This document shows, piece by piece, positions 39,004 to 52,026 of a stretch of DNA of 64,000 bases. Made by a program: the position numbers and the translations under genes. The DNA is taken from contig CAXAMN010027472.1 in the NCBI GenBank assembly GCA_963970005.1, forward strand, positions 1 through 64,000, written 5' to 3'. The notes beneath the pieces were generated by a model. The model was not told where the DNA came from. It saw only the letters and a list, made by a program, of their open reading frames with translations, and did not search any database. Origin of the DNA: Durusdinium trenchii (taxonomy: Eukaryota; Sar; Dinophyceae; Suessiales; Symbiodiniaceae). Numbering within the stretch: the first letter of the stretch is position 1; each line of letters begins with the position of its first letter.

Positions 39004-40074
39004 ATAGAACTTCCGAAGAAAAGCCTGTCTCGCTGTCTGCTATTCCGGAAGGTTGCCGGAAGATCAAAGGATCTTGCCGAAGCAGCCAAGCACGCTTATA
39101 CAAATGGTGTACGCTAGCCTGATCCGCTCTGCACAAGCTCTTGAAAAGCAAATTCCCCGCCTTGCAGGATCTTTTTGGCATTTTTTGGCTGTGCTGTAGG
39201 GGGCAAATGCAAGTTTTTGCCCTCTTTTGGTCAAGTTGGGATGTAGCGTCTGCCCGGTGAGAGAGCCAAAAGAACTCGTCAACGACATAGGTCGTTGGTC
39301 TCCTTTCTCGAACCCGTGGGTGTGTATCACAATAGGGAGACCTCCCAGGCAACGACTGCCATTGAAGCCGGAAAATAGACCCTACCAGGCTAGGGGGGAT
39401 CCACACACCTGAGCTTCTGGGCAGCTCGCTTCCTCCACGAAGCCCATCACAGTGCTCCTCCGCTGGAGACCCCTCTCACCCTGCTGGAGGAAGGCGGTAG
39501 CTCATCCGGTTCCGCAGCTCTTCAAATCAGGAAGAGTAACACATCGCCCTGGTTGCATTAGAGCGTCAACTCGTTGCATTCGGTAGAGGACACGTGCAAA
39601 TGGTGAACGGAAAAACAAAGACAACTCAGAGAAACTCAGAGACTCAGAGCTCTCAAGTCAGCCATGCAAACATGCAATGCCAGGGATTTGTCTTGGGGAC
39701 CTGCGAGTCGAGCGGACCCGAAACCGTACCTCGGAGATCCTCGGAAGCCCCGGGTCCGGAAGTCGTCCCGGCACCCTGTGACCAGGTTAGTTGTAGCCCA
39801 TCAGTCCGAAAAATGAACAGGGAGAACTCCGGGTAGTTGTGTCAGTTGTGTTAGCAACGTTCTATTCATCCGCCAGCGGATCACGCTGAGGAGGCACCTG
39901 GTAACAAGCTCCACGTCTGAGCGTGAAGAACCGAGAAGAGGTGGCATACACTGGAATCACTGGAAACGAAAACAACGGCGAGCTTTGACTTCAAGCTCAC
40001 GCAGTTTCCCAGGATTTCCCAGGTGTGAAATATACCAAAAGCCAGGAACCAGTGGAAAGGGACTGTGAAAAGAA

Positions 40075-40641
40075 TCACACACAGAAAACAAACAGCAAAG
40101 ACGCAGGGACTCCTTTCAGCCACCATCTCTTCTTCCACATCCCCCTGACCTTCGTGATCCCCAGATCCGTGCTATTCCATGCTGCTTTCCGTGCTCCTTT
40201 CATGGGACCACGCGCGCCAGCACGCATCGCACGGAACCCAGCCCCTGACTCCCAGGCCTCTTCGGTCTCTAAAGCTACTCGCTTGGCCTCCTTGAGTTTT
40301 TGACTGCTCCTGGGAGCGGGCTTTCGTGGCTTTCGCGCGACTCCACCTCCCGGGCTTTCGCGGTCCGAGTTGGGGCTTCCTCCGAAGAATGGGTTCAGAA
40401 CAAAGGCAAAGTGACCTTCAACCCAGTTGGTCAGAACCTGGACCCTAGCCGTTGCGACCGCCGTCGCCCAGCTAGCTGGAATGGCGATGGAAGTCACTGC
40501 CGCCGGGATACGGCCGGGAGGTTGGGCGGCCATTGGAAAGAGGAGGTTAGGTTTTTCAGCGTGGTCTTCCACAACAATTTGTTGCAAGACCTTGCGGTAA
40601 AATGGATATGAAAAAAACATCATGTCCGGTCCAGTTTGCAC
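40075..40641 (-). CDS. Hypothetical protein or exon, 188 codons
   Basis: Unrecognised. One long frame contains MAAQPPGRIPAAVTSIAIPA, an Asn-Pro-Phe-Phe-Gly-Gly region, a Pro/Arg-rich stretch (KPRKPAPRSSQKLKEAKR) and a basic tail with MWKKRWWLKG. Composition is protein-like (alternating hydrophobic, then Lys/Arg-rich), with an internal Met start near 40543 more natural than the first one. The last residues (LLFVFCV) look like read-through into an intron. No neighbours in phase were found. It could be a decayed single exon. Confidence 0.3.
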   Translation of the reverse strand: MQTGPDMMFFSYPFYRKVLQQIVVEDHAEKPNLLFPMAAQPPGRIPAAVTSIAIPASWATAVATARVQVLTNWVEGHFAFVLNPFFGGSPNSDRESPGGGVARKPRKPAPRSSQKLKEAKRVALETEEAWESGAGFRAMRAGARGPMKGARKAAWNSTDLGITKVRGMWKKRWWLKGVPASLLFVFCV

Positions 40642-41149
40642 TTGCCTAGGTTATCCTAGGTTCGCTAGGTTATTGAACACGCGATGAACCGCATGTTGAA
40701 GACCTGGGAAAGTGAGATCTCTTGAGGCCGAAGCAACCACCCTTGGTAGGGTCTGTTGAGGCCGAACCTTCCTCTCCATCAAATCTAGGATTATAGACTG
40801 GGAGGCATTTCATTGAGCATAGTTGGATTCTAATTGCAATACATAGACCTTTGTAGCTCAATCAAAATCCACAAACAGTAATTGTCAATCAGTTGGAATT
40901 AAGACGTGTTTACTTTTTGTTTTTCTTGTTCAACTTGTTTCAAATGAACTCTATGTCTCTATGTTGTAACTTTTTGCATGATAATGACAGTGTTCATATG
41001 TTCATATCATATTTGGTTCCTTTTGTTTGCCTGATGTTACAAACCTGCACCAGCACCTGTTCTATGTGAGATCCCAATTTCTTGAATGAACAGAACTTGG
41101 GAGCTGGGTTGGCCTCTTTGTCTGTGGGGAAGTTGGGACATACCTGAGA

Positions 41150-41275
41150 CTAATTGCTAATTTCCAGAAACTAATTGCTAATATAGCAAGGCCAGATCAG
41201 GCTATGTGAAACTAATTGAAACCCATTGCAAAATTATTCAAGATTTGCAGAAACTAATAACTATTTGGGACAGAA
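41150..41275. repeat. AAACTAATTGCTAATTTCCAG micro-repeats
   Basis: Four to five degenerate copies of GAAACTAATTGCTAAT, the reverse-complement style of the repeats at 52556 and 63910. Confidence 0.65.
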
Positions 41276-41718
41276 GCTCAAAGGCTCCAAAATCAGAACC
41301 ACTTGCCACACCTACTGACATGTTCACAACAGTGCGGGAACCCATGTAAACCACATGCCTCAACAACGTGTTGAGACTACAGGACTTCATCCCATCACAC
41401 TGTATCCCTGCCTGTTCCAACTCTATGGTTTCTTCATACTCCCAGATGTCCCATCGAGCTGACACATGCATTCTGCATTTTCCTCGCGTTGTCTGACTGA
41501 CTGGTTTTGTAGCTTGGCTTTGCCAAATTATATGGCCTAGCAGCCTAGCGTACCTAGCATATTGGCAACCTTTCAAGTTGCACCAAGAGGGGACCCCAGC
41601 TTTGTCCAAACTCCTGATTGGTTTTGTGCCATGGGATCCGGAAGCCGTTGACAGAGGTGAAGTGAGGTGGCAAGGTCATAGCTGGGGCTTTAGTCCTCTT
41701 GGTAAGACCCCCTCAAAA

Positions 41719-41934
41719 TCACCCCAGTCCCCTTTGACTGGAAAACATGAAAAGAAGAAGCCAGGAGGCTATTTCTTGTTTTTTGGCAGCAGGTTCACTC
41801 TTGGCCTTTTCTCCTGGCCTTTTCTCACCCTTGGCAGCCTTGGATTTGCTTGCCTTGCCTCCCTCAGATTTGCTGGGCTTGCTTTCCTCAGGCTTCCTGT
41901 CTCCCTTCCTCAGGTAGGTCAGGTCCAGCAACAA
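41719..41934 (-). CDS. Lys/Ala/Ser-rich exon, possible extension of the upstream gene
   Basis: After a possible acceptor CTACCTGAG, the frame reads RKGDRKPEESKPSKSEGGKA then SKSKAAKGEKRPGEKAKSEP and AAKKQ. Such low-complexity basic tails occur in histone-like or chromatin proteins and at ends of dinoflagellate proteins, but no family can be named. If the gene ending at 42070 actually splices at a GT in the codons after DAIS, this would be its C-terminal exon; otherwise it is a separate fragment. It may end before the hydrophobic run IASWLLLFMF. Confidence 0.35.
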   Translation of the reverse strand: MLLDLTYLRKGDRKPEESKPSKSEGGKASKSKAAKGEKRPGEKAKSEPAAKKQEIASWLLLFMFSSQRGLG

Positions 41935-42069
41935 ACAAAGAACTAGACAAAAAAGAAAACCCTACTGTCAGTCAGTGAACCTTCTCAATTCCACCAAACC
42001 GTACCTGCATACTGCATACTGATACTTAAACAATGAAACTAAACTAAACAAGAAAGCTGAAGATGCAAT

Positions 42070-45000
42070 TCAACAACTTAGAAACGTGGACAACTTCACC
42101 GATATCGCATCCAACTTTGTCTTCAGGAGGGGCTTAAGGTCTGGAGGGCTGATGCCGAACTTCTTGGCAATCCAACTGCAAACCTTCCGGTAGGCCTCAA
42201 CAAATAAGCCTGGTTCTACATCCTTCTCGTTGATCACCAAGTCTGCGCACATCATGGTGGCCACAATCATCCCAGCTTCACTGGCAAAAGCCTTCAATGA
42301 AAGCAGGGAAACACATGTGACAATGATGGATCACGCCATGAAACGCATCTGCAATCAACACTGTAGTGTGGAACCCCGTACCAGTTATTAGAAGAACAAC
42401 AAACAGAATTGGAGATCCATGGAGGTCTCGACCAATCAGCTGAAAGGTTTCACCTAGCTCTAAAAAAAGTCCTGAGAGAAACTCTCACATATCACGCACC
42501 TCAATCTTCTGCACCATGGAAGCCAAATTGTGCAGGGCTGAGTTCAGCTTCTCAAAGTGCTTGACAGCTGGCTTTCCCTGGTAGACTGTCTTGAAGGATG
42601 AAGCCTTGGACATCAACTCTTCACGCGCTTTCACCATGGCGTTTGTGTCATCATCGATCGCAGCCTCACCAGAGAACATCCAATTCACAGCCTCCATCTG
42701 CTCAGGCTGCCAAAACTCAACAGCACTGATGATTGGCCTCCCAGTGCACAAGGCTCAAGGGAGCTCTACTAATGTGAATTTGCCTGGGAAACAATGGCCA
42801 GGCTGTTTCCGTTTCACTTCAAATCTCCTCTGGCCAGAACTGACCAACAACTCTTGAACTTCCAAGCAGGGTTCACAAAAGCTACAGCCACAGCCTAAGA
42901 ATAAACAAGGCTCAGACTCGACTCGAGCCTGTGACACACCACCGGTCACAAATGAGAGAGAAAACAAACACAAAAAGGACTTGGAAACTTTGAAATGAGT
43001 ACAGTATGGCCTGTACTTTGTCGCCAAACGCTCAAGGTCCTTGAGTGTGCTGCCAGTGGAGTCCATTTCCACCTTCAAAATGTCACTGACGGTGTCGAGG
43101 TAGTTGGTGACAATGGAATGGTCCGAAGGGAGCAATTCTTGTAGGAGTGGCAAGTCAATGCGGGCGACAGTCATGAACGATCCCACATTCTTGACCAAAG
43201 TTGCCATGTCCTCCGGTGGAGTAGTTGCTGCCTTCCACAATCAATGCCACCATATTTGTCAGCAGGTCCTGGGTCAGAAAAAGCGAGGAGCCAGGTGCCA
43301 AGAGCAACTCGTTAAGGAGCGCAAGGGCTTTCGTCATGTTGTCCTTGTTCAAGAATGCCTTGACCTGAGCCAATCCAGTAGTCTGGACGATGTCTTCAAG
43401 CCTGGCAATTGCTGATCTGAGAGCAGATACCCAACCATGAGCGCCACCATCTGGAGTAGGTATTTGTTGAGTTTGCTTGCGAAGGTCATTGCAAAAGCGG
43501 GTTGCAGCTTGCAGTCCTGAGATCTCATTGGCTTGACTCATGACTTTTGCAAACTCCTGGAGCTTGCTGAGCACAATGACCAGTAAAGTGTAGAAACCAG
43601 AGTCAACCTTCAGAAAGGTTGCAAAGATCTCTCCTCGAAACTGTGTGTGTGTGTTTGGTGAAGTGATGCTTTTGTGGACTCTCAGTTTGGCAGTCTTCAA
43701 CTTACACTCTGACTCAATGAATCTCGGAATTCTGAAACCTGGAATTTGGAATTAATCAGGGGGAAGGTAAAGCTTTAAGTAGGAATGCATGAATGAATGA
43801 TGAGCCAGGAGCCAATTAATTTGATCCAGTCTGATTACTGAATGGTGAAATGCACAATCAGCGATCAAACTTGGAAACTCTGGTCCTCGTAGTGTCAAAG
43901 ATCCTGCCAAGCTTGCAAGCTCATCCACACTCACCACCGATAAGCCAGAAGCACCACCATTTAGACTCGTGCTTGCCCATTGCTCATCCAACCACTTGTG
44001 GAAGTCATCTAGCTTCTGTGGACTTGCCTTGTCATCACAGCGTGCGCGGATCTCGGTCATCAAGGCGTTCATGGACATGTTGGCATCGTCCTCACTGTCA
44101 AGTGTGCTGCAAACATCCAGAAAGCTCTTGCAAGAGACAAGGATGTTCTTCATTTCCTCATTGAAGACAACCTCACCATCATCTTGCAGCATATCCCGAA
44201 GGGTAGATCCTTTCGTCAGGAGCTCTTTGGAGAGGGATTTGGCCTGTTCAGCAGAAAGGGCGGCTTTGGAGAGACTGATAGCATTGCTCCACATCTTCCT
44301 GGGGCCAACGATCAAAATCATGTGACCAGGACAAGGCAGGTTGCATCAAATCAATGTCACATTCACATCGAATTGGACGTTCAAATCAGCCTAGTTTCAG
44401 ATACAGATGCAGGTTACAGGGCTAAAAAAGAATCCAAAAACCTGGGCAATTGAAGTGAGTGTCTTGAGGGCCATGTTGCTCCGGAAGACCAAGTTCAGTC
44501 TGGGCGAATACTTGTCTGAATCTGCCACTCGAAGCTTCATGTCATTCTTCTCAGACGGGGAGTAGCTATCAAAGCCCCTGGTCTCGGCATCAACGACCAC
44601 CAAGCAACCAAAGAGCTTCTGGAGGTCGATGAGCACCCGGATGCAAAGACCAGTATTATTGTTCTGAAAAGAGTCTGCTTTGCAGGCCAAAAAGCCTTGA
44701 TCATCCATTGGCTTTGGAATCCTGACTGGGGATTGCAACATAATACAATCAACCTGTAGCCACTACCAAAACAGGTCAAATAATAGTGAACGGGGCCAGT
44801 ATGATTATGTCAATCCCACATGTTGACTCTAGTGACGTTAGGCGATGTCAAAGATTTGTGATGTGGTTCTTGGTTTCAAACATAAGTTGAGTGAAGCAAA
44901 GTCATCAAAATCGAATGCAAAGCATCATGAATCATGAACATCACTGGAAGCCACAGTCCTCAAAACGTCCAGAAGGCAAAGAGCATTTGGCAAGCTTGAA

Positions 45001-48000
45001 AGTACTGCTTTGGTGACATCCACTGGCAAAAGCCGCAACTTGTCAACCCAAGCATTGAACAGGTTGAGCTGCAAATGGACCAACGTTTCCTCATGCTTGA
45101 AGGTGTCTCTCCCAAGAAGCATACCGAAGCTGAACGTGGCTGAATTGGTTTCAGCTGCCTTTTGCAGTGAGATGAAGGAGAAGAAAGCTTTGCGCTGCAC
45201 CACATCTACAGCCATGTTACTCGATGTAGACGCCTACACAAACAGGAGCAAAAAGTCCAACAACGCTCAGTAGCCCCTGGAAAGATGGTCAATGATTGAT
45301 GGGATACCGGGATTCCGGGATACCTCTAAATCATGAACTGCCTGAACGGCCCTGAACAGTCAATGCTTGGCATGATTCCAGAGCTATCATTTAATTAAAT
45401 AAATTATGATTGATATGAAAATTCACTTTGCAATCAATGACAACGACAACGACTCAAGAAGCCTCAATGAGCAGCTTCCCAAGATCCTGCAGCATTTGCT
45501 TGACACACTCCTGGGACTGGTCCTCAAGCACTGTGCACAAGGTCTCTGCGTGGGTAGAGAAAGTCTCCAGAATGAACTTGGCCTCTTGAGGCGCACCCTC
45601 ACCCTTGAAAATGCTCACAACCTCACTCCATTTGTTGATGCGGTTTGCCATGTCAGACAGCTTCTTCCGGAGTGCTTGTACTCCCTCCTTCTCACTGATG
45701 GACTCGAGCTGCACACACCGGTCCAGAGCCTTCTGAACTTTGCTGTCGGTTTCCTTGCATCGCTGTGGCTGCTGCCACATGCTCAAAGGACTCGTGATTT
45801 GGTTCAAAGCAGCCAGGCTTGATTCAGCATGTTGCTGGATCTTCTCACTGTTCTTGCCACTGCCATTTGGTTTGGCAGGCTTTCTACTGGAACTCTCAGT
45901 AGATATGGTAGGTGCTGCGGACTCAGGCACAGGTTGTTGAGGAGGTACTTGCGGAGCTGATGGAATGCCGTTCCGTTTGGGCTGAGGTCTCCTCTTTGGC
46001 ACTGCCTTCTTGGTTTTTTTGTCACGCAACATAAAGCCAGACTCTGCAGAGCTGTCACAGACTCACTACCGCTTTTCTCATTCTCACCATCGCTGTTCTC
46101 CTCATCACTGTTGTCCTTGAGGGCATTCGTGATCTCCTCCTCCCAGGTCCAAGGTTGAGTCCAAGAGTGGGGGATGTCTCAAACTGCCAGATTCATTTTA
46201 AAGAACGTGCACAACCAAAGATGGACATCACCTTTCTTACCCTACTATTTCAATGTTCAAACAATCCTAAACAATGATTCGAGTCAAGTCAAATATGATG
46301 ATCAATGATAAACATAACATAACAAATAATCAGGAGTCCTGTGTTTGCCCTTGAACTGCCAAGCCAGCAGCAGCCTTTTCGAAAGCCTCATCTTGGCCAC
46401 TCTTGTCTTCATGCTCTGTGCGCTTCTCCTTTGTGGAGGCCATTCGACATCCAATGGTCACCTTCTTCTTGCCATCTGATGGGAGGATGATAACTCCATC
46501 TATGCCACGCTCATCCTCTAAAGGAAGGAAACAGTGAACGGCAATGGACCAACAGAGAGCATTCACTAACCTCAAAGACCGATCGTTTGTGTTGGGGTCT
46601 TGAGACACCAATTTGCTGGAACTAGGACACCAATGTGATCTTTGTGAAAGCTCCCAGCTGGAATGATTTGGCATAGGAAACAGGAATGCACCGAATGACT
46701 GCACAATGCCAGAGCCAATGTCAATGACTCGACCCTTCCTGAATTCAACAGTGGCAAACAGAAGCATAGCAAGCTGTCCTTTTGAATCTTGAGCCCCTTC
46801 TTCTCCAGCCAAGCACGTCGCTGGGGATTGGAGCGGAGCCGCTTCTTGGTCGCAGTGTCTGCGACCTTCTCAAAGTATTCCTTCACTGGATACCATTCCC
46901 CCTCCTGATGACAAAGAAGAGGTGCTAGGCTTGACCAGACCGGAGAGAGGAGAATCCAGAATCCATAATTAAATGTCAGTGTGTCATTGTCCGTGTTCAA
47001 TAAACATGAGTAACATGAGCCAGAGCCAAACAAATGAAATTCAAACATCGCAGAGCAGAGCAACTCCCTGTCCTGGTGGAAATCAACGTACTTGGAACTT
47101 TGTTTCTTCACGAACAGTTTCATGTCCACCTGTTCGTGTCTTGGACGAGCGCGAGGGTTGCGGCACAGGGCGTGCACGTGCTTGCGGCGCAAAGACCGGA
47201 ACCTGAGCAGGCACCCAGCCAGTGTAGTACTACTAGTAGACAAAACTCGACTCAATTCATTAATATGATGTGGCTTTCTGAATTCCAAGTTCAACAACAT
47301 GGAAGGCCAGGTCTTATCTGTGAAAACAAAGCTCAGGGTTCAGTATTGGTATTTGGTAGGAGTAGTACTAGCAGTACTATAGTTTATAGTAGTCGTCGTT
47401 TTGTCACTGTCGTCGTAGCCATAGTATTAGTGGTAGGTAGTGGTAGCTGTAGTCAAAGCTGCTGGACAAAACAATCATCGAATCATAGATACAAGCAGTG
47501 GAGGCCTGGAGGAATAAAATGAATTATAATATGAACATCAACAACAATCTGGACATAAATGCAAGAAAGAATCTTGGAATTCAAAGGAGGACTTCTGCGC
47601 TTCATCTTCTGGAAGGCACGAAGCTTGATGGCCTTGAAAGAGCCTCTCTTGATGTAGACGCATTTGAGGCAAACAGCGTTGGACTCTCCACAATCCGCTT
47701 TGGCAGGTTGGACAGTCATGGTATGTCCGTCCAATGCGTCCTGTGGCAATCTGGCACAACACACACACACCTGACGACATGACATTGAGACATTGAGCAT
47801 TTCCATCTTCTGGAGTCCAAATCAAAAATAGCTTTAGAATAGACTCGACTGACAAAGGAGGTGCTTCCGCATGAGGGGCAACAAACAAACATTAGCATTG
47901 GCAATGGACCAGTCTCACAGCCTCTACCTTCTAGCCTCTAATAAAAATGTCCTGTCAAGGTCACAGTGTACAATGTTTCTGGGTTGGGTTCCAAAGTTGT

Positions 48001-50825
48001 CCTCGTCTTGTGCCCCAAACTCTTGTTCGCATAGGCCGCACACTCCCTCTGGTAACTCTGGAAGCTCAGATCCAGAGTCGCTGCCGCCAGAGTCTGCGTC
48101 ATGTTCCTTTTCTTGTGCTTCACTATCAGACTTCATGTCAGTATCCTTATTCACTGGAGACCCCGGCAAAGCGATTGAAATTGGCATGGCCAAATGCGAA
48201 CCTGATGCCCAAGGATGCAGCCTCAAACAAACTTGAGCAATCCCTGCCTGCGCTGGATGGGTTGGAAATGTCGAAGACCAATTCCTACATCCACATGACT
48301 CCACTGGATCTTGATGATCCATCCTTGTCAATTTCATTGAAAAGTCGACATCAATTGAATGAATGAATTGTCATGAACCACCACTGTACACTGTACCTGC
48401 ATTTCTGAACCCCTTCCGAATCCCTCCACATTCACTTTCAATAAGCCGCCAAGATGGAAAAAGCAATAGTCTATCTATCGAATCAATATCAATGTCAATG
48501 CTATCAAATAATCTGTCAATAATTGTGAATATGAATCTGAATCTGAATCAATATCATTTGACTCGAACATGACCGAATATGACCTGACACGAACCAGTAG
48601 TCGTCAGGTTGCTAACATTGCCCAAACAGATTCCTTTTTGCCTTTGAGTAGATGGTAGCGGTCAACATCGCTCAACAAAGGCATGTGGGCCCCAGGATGA
48701 AGTGTATGTCACATCACATCTATAGATTCAATGCGGGCCACTCTGTGACTGCTAAATCCTGCAGTCAATGGCCCCGATTGCGGACTAGTCCAAAAATTGC
48801 CAAGATCTGCAACAGACTCTTCGGTTCAAGGTCTGTTCTAGAGGTTCCAGCTGATAGAACTGTCACCTGATTTGACACGGATTTGCCAATTAGGCGCATC
48901 ACCAAGATCAATGGCATCGTCTGCGAGGGCGTCCCAACAATTGTCATCATCCGGGTCATCGCCAAAGCCCCAATCATCTGCTGACAGGGGGAACTCGTCA
49001 TGAATCCCGAAGCCGAGGAATCGAATGGGAATAGGGCGATTGAGCTTGAGAGGAAGCAAATAGCAAAGTAGTGCAGTGATGACTGCACCAGCCACTGGAA
49101 CAGACCAGGCATCACCTCAACTCAATGTCGGTAGTACGGTAGCCAGTAGTCGTTTGTGTTTTCAATGTGCACTGTAGTCCGGCCCCAGTCTCTGTGAATG
49201 AGTTGGACTTGAAGTGTAGTCTCACTTCAGAACCCCCATGAAAACAAAGTGAGAGCACTTGCAAAAAAGAATCACATCACTTGCATGCGTTGCAAGGCAT
49301 GATTGCAGTGTAGGGGCCGGCCAACTTGTTCATCTCCTTGTAGCTGAGACCATCCAGGTTGAGGCGCGCTGCATCGAAGCCTTGCAAGCCCAATAGGTCC
49401 TGGAGTCACTGGGTAATGAAGGGAGTTCAAAGTGGAGTAATACATCGCGGAATTTGTCCAACACCAAAATTCAAAAAAAAAACTTATGATCCCTATGGTC
49501 CCTATGACTCTGACTCTGACTATGAATTAAATTAGCAGTCAGATCAGATCTGGTGTTTCATCCTGCAGTCGAAAAGCAAAAAACAAAGAGAAACCAGTCA
49601 GTGAAATTTAAAGACATGGTCCAACTTCTCCTGGCCACACAGCATCCTTTTTGTGGCAAAGTCGTAGATCTTGACCATGGTGGTCAAACAGGATACGTGA
49701 CCGTTCTTTCCAACATGGTGGCGCCCAACAGATCCTGAAGTGAATCTGCACACTCTGAAGGAAACTGTTATTTGCAACTCTGAATATGAAACGTGTTTCG
49801 GTCTTTCCAACAAGGATTGGACACGGCGCCTAGAAAGTCGCTGTCAGTTTGCTATTTGCTATCCAATGCATGGTTTGTGTTTGACAGTCAAGGGGTGAAA
49901 AAGGAGTTAGTTAGTGAAACGCATGATTCAAGTGTGCGTTTTAGACTCGACCGACCTGATCTGATTGAAAAGCAAGCGTCTGGCCAAATCGCAATTGCAG
50001 AAGCTCTCCTCTGGATTTATCCCACTCGCCTGAGCCGTGTGTGACTCCAAGTGAGTTCTGTTGAATGCCATCCCATCCCAGATCCTTGTCCACCAGTCTG
50101 AATCTCTCCACGTGTTTTTTGCGCGAATTCAATCTCTCTCCAATGACTTGGAGTTGCCACTCCAGTTGGAATATCCAACTTGATCACTGGACTGTGTCAC
50201 TGTGTCAATTAAGATTCAGTTCAAGTAAACTGCTCAAATTATGCAACGCCGGAATATATTGGCGTAGACTTCCGCGCCAAAATGTGGTTTCCTGTGTAAA
50301 ATTTCAAAGTGAGTGCAACTACCTCATTTTGCCCTAGAACTTCCTGCAACCACGGTTGAATGGTCCTCGAGATCTTGAACGAGGCCTGCTTCTGTCATTC
50401 TCAGTGAAGAACCTGGCTGAGGACCTAATGAGTTTGATGGATTGAGATGACACAGGGTCTCGCAAGCTGAATGCTGAAGAAGCAGCTGCCGGACGGGGTT
50501 CATCACCTTCATCACACACCATTGCACTTGGACTAATCCCGGGGTCACTGCCACATTCAGTGGGATCAACATCCTCACACCCTGATGATGCCACCACTTC
50601 AGTAGAAGTCTCAGACAATGCATGTTTGGGGCTAGTAGATGAGGAGGGATGAAATTTTGCGAACTCGCACAAGTCAATCCACTTTACCAGTCTACTTTGG
50701 AGCTGCTCAAGTGCTGAACTCGTCCTGCTCAGCTGCTGTTGCAACAGCTTCATCTCTGAGGTCAAAGTGAACGCTTCTTGTACCAGTGTCAGGCGGCAAG
50801 GTGGGAGGTTTTCAGCATCTGCCAT
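42070..50825 (-). CDS. Large intron-rich gene, zinc-knuckle and coiled-coil protein of unknown function
   Basis: Tentative single gene of about 17 exons: 50825-50340, about 49733-49620, 49399-49281, 49094-48867, 48153-47928, 47750-about 47570, 46904-about 46780, about 46517-46340, about 46170-46070, 46043-45454, 45215-44925, 44721-44442, 44298-about 43870, 43640-about 43212, about 43212-42989, about 42737-42500 and 42291-42070. Exon 1 begins MADAENLPPCRLT with a Leu/Gln coiled coil. Exon 5 is acidic, then has CGLCEQEF and a later HCDL, zinc-knuckle-like. Exon 7 has WYPVKEYFEKVADT and RAWLEKKGLKIQ. The 46.0-45.5 kb exon is Pro/Lys-rich then helical; 45.2-42.1 kb is all-helical. Clear borders include 44442 (CAG then GTTTTTGG), 42500 (GAG then GTGCGT) and 42291 (TTGAAG). 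Possible frame disruptions near 46,050 and 43,220 are treated as findings. It could be two genes or a decaying copy. It lies directly downstream of the methyltransferase/transposase pair on the same strand. Confidence 0.45.
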
Positions 50826-51427
50826 GGCACTCACAAGTCAAAGTTACCAGAACGTTTGCGTAAACCCTGGATTGTATTATTTGTATCGTCTCGTATAATT
50901 TGTGTATTAAGACCAGTTGAAAGTGTCTCAAGAGGAGGTTTCGTTCACAACCTTGGGCAGAAAAGTGTACTGCAAAATCTACAAATACAAATGCGACCCC
51001 ACACCTTGCTGTTTTTCGTTAGCTCCTGACATTTCCAAGAGGAAATGACATATCAGCAAATAACCGCTAGTTCCAGTCAAACATAGGTAGTTAGATAGTG
51101 TCAGACTCAAGATCCTAGTTCTGAACTTCTGAAACTTCAACCACAAACCGAACCACCAAACCACCAAAATGTTAACATATCGAAGAAAGTCCTAAGAAGT
51201 TTACAAAGCAGCTTCCAGTGGGAATGCAAAAGTTCACCTGCAGGTACCAGTTGTACAAATTGAGGTGTTTTCTAATAGTAAACGGTAAACCGTAAATGAT
51301 TCATCATCATTCAGACTTTGAAGGTTACTTAAAGTGAGACAGTTAAGAGACTGACCGAACTAGACTAGACTCAGACTATTATTATGTGCCTCAACGTAGT
51401 GGAATGGAATAAGTCAGGTTATGTTAT

Positions 51428-51500
51428 GCTGTAGTAGTAGTAGTAGTAGTAGCAGCAGTAGTAGTAGTAGTAGGTTGTTGTTGCTGGTGTTGTTATTGTT
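51428..51500. repeat. (GTA)n / (TTG)n microsatellite
   Basis: About 15 GTA/GCA triplets followed by interrupted TTG triplets, between the methyltransferase-like gene and the downstream gene. Confidence 0.9.
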
Positions 51501-51774
51501 GTTGTAATCAACAGATACGGCCGGCTGTTTTGCTTGTTCTTATCTTATTGCAAGCTTAAGCTACATATTGAAGCTGCTATAGTATTGTCAGAGTCTTGTC
51601 ATATCATATAACTTAATGCTTTATAAAATACTAAACTATTACTGACTATTACTATGACTCTAGACTATGATTATACTATGCTACTATACTATACTATCAT
51701 ATCATATCATTCTATGATACATAAGTTCAAAGTATGTTATGTGACGCGATGCGAATTATGCCACAATTTAGCTA

Positions 51775-52026
51775 TTAGCGGGAAACGGTTTCAAACGGTT
51801 TCACACTATTTCTTAGAAATAGCGGGAAACGGTTTCCAACGGTTTCAGACTATTTGTAAGCATATCAAAGCTGGAAACCATTTGAAACCATTTGAAACTA
51901 ATTGAGACTAATTGGTCCAAATCCTGGCCATATGCTTACTAATAGCGGGAAACGGTTTCAAACGGTTTCCAACTATTTCTTAGAAATAGCGGGAAACGGT
52001 TCCAAGCGGTTTCCTACTATTTACTA
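51775..52026. repeat. Repeated GCGGGAAACGGTTTC block
   Basis: Four copies of TAGCGGGAAACGGTTTC plus a second AACGGTTTC, arranged as two similar ~88-bp dimers (51775-51862 and 51938-52026) separated by GAAACCATTTGAAACC-type sequence in the other orientation. Confidence 0.8.

Larger units (their letters stand above)
29195..40074. other. Repeat-rich, gene-poor stretch
   Basis: Holds the arrays and hairpins listed. At 35.93-36.62 kb the plus strand is strongly pyrimidine-rich (minus strand purine-rich), giving long minus frames with Lys/Arg/Glu-rich translations that break repeatedly; this could be a decayed gene but cannot be supported as one. Confidence 0.5.

Noticed and set aside
38762..39406. 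Minus-strand frame of 214 codons
   Set aside because: Runs through family B repeat sequence and has overlapping plus frames. Only short parts look protein-like.
47400..47420. Partial match to a dinoflagellate spliced-leader sequence (CGTAGCCAT)
   Set aside because: Only about nine bases agree. The conserved TTTTGGCTCAAG part and the donor are absent, as also at 56150.
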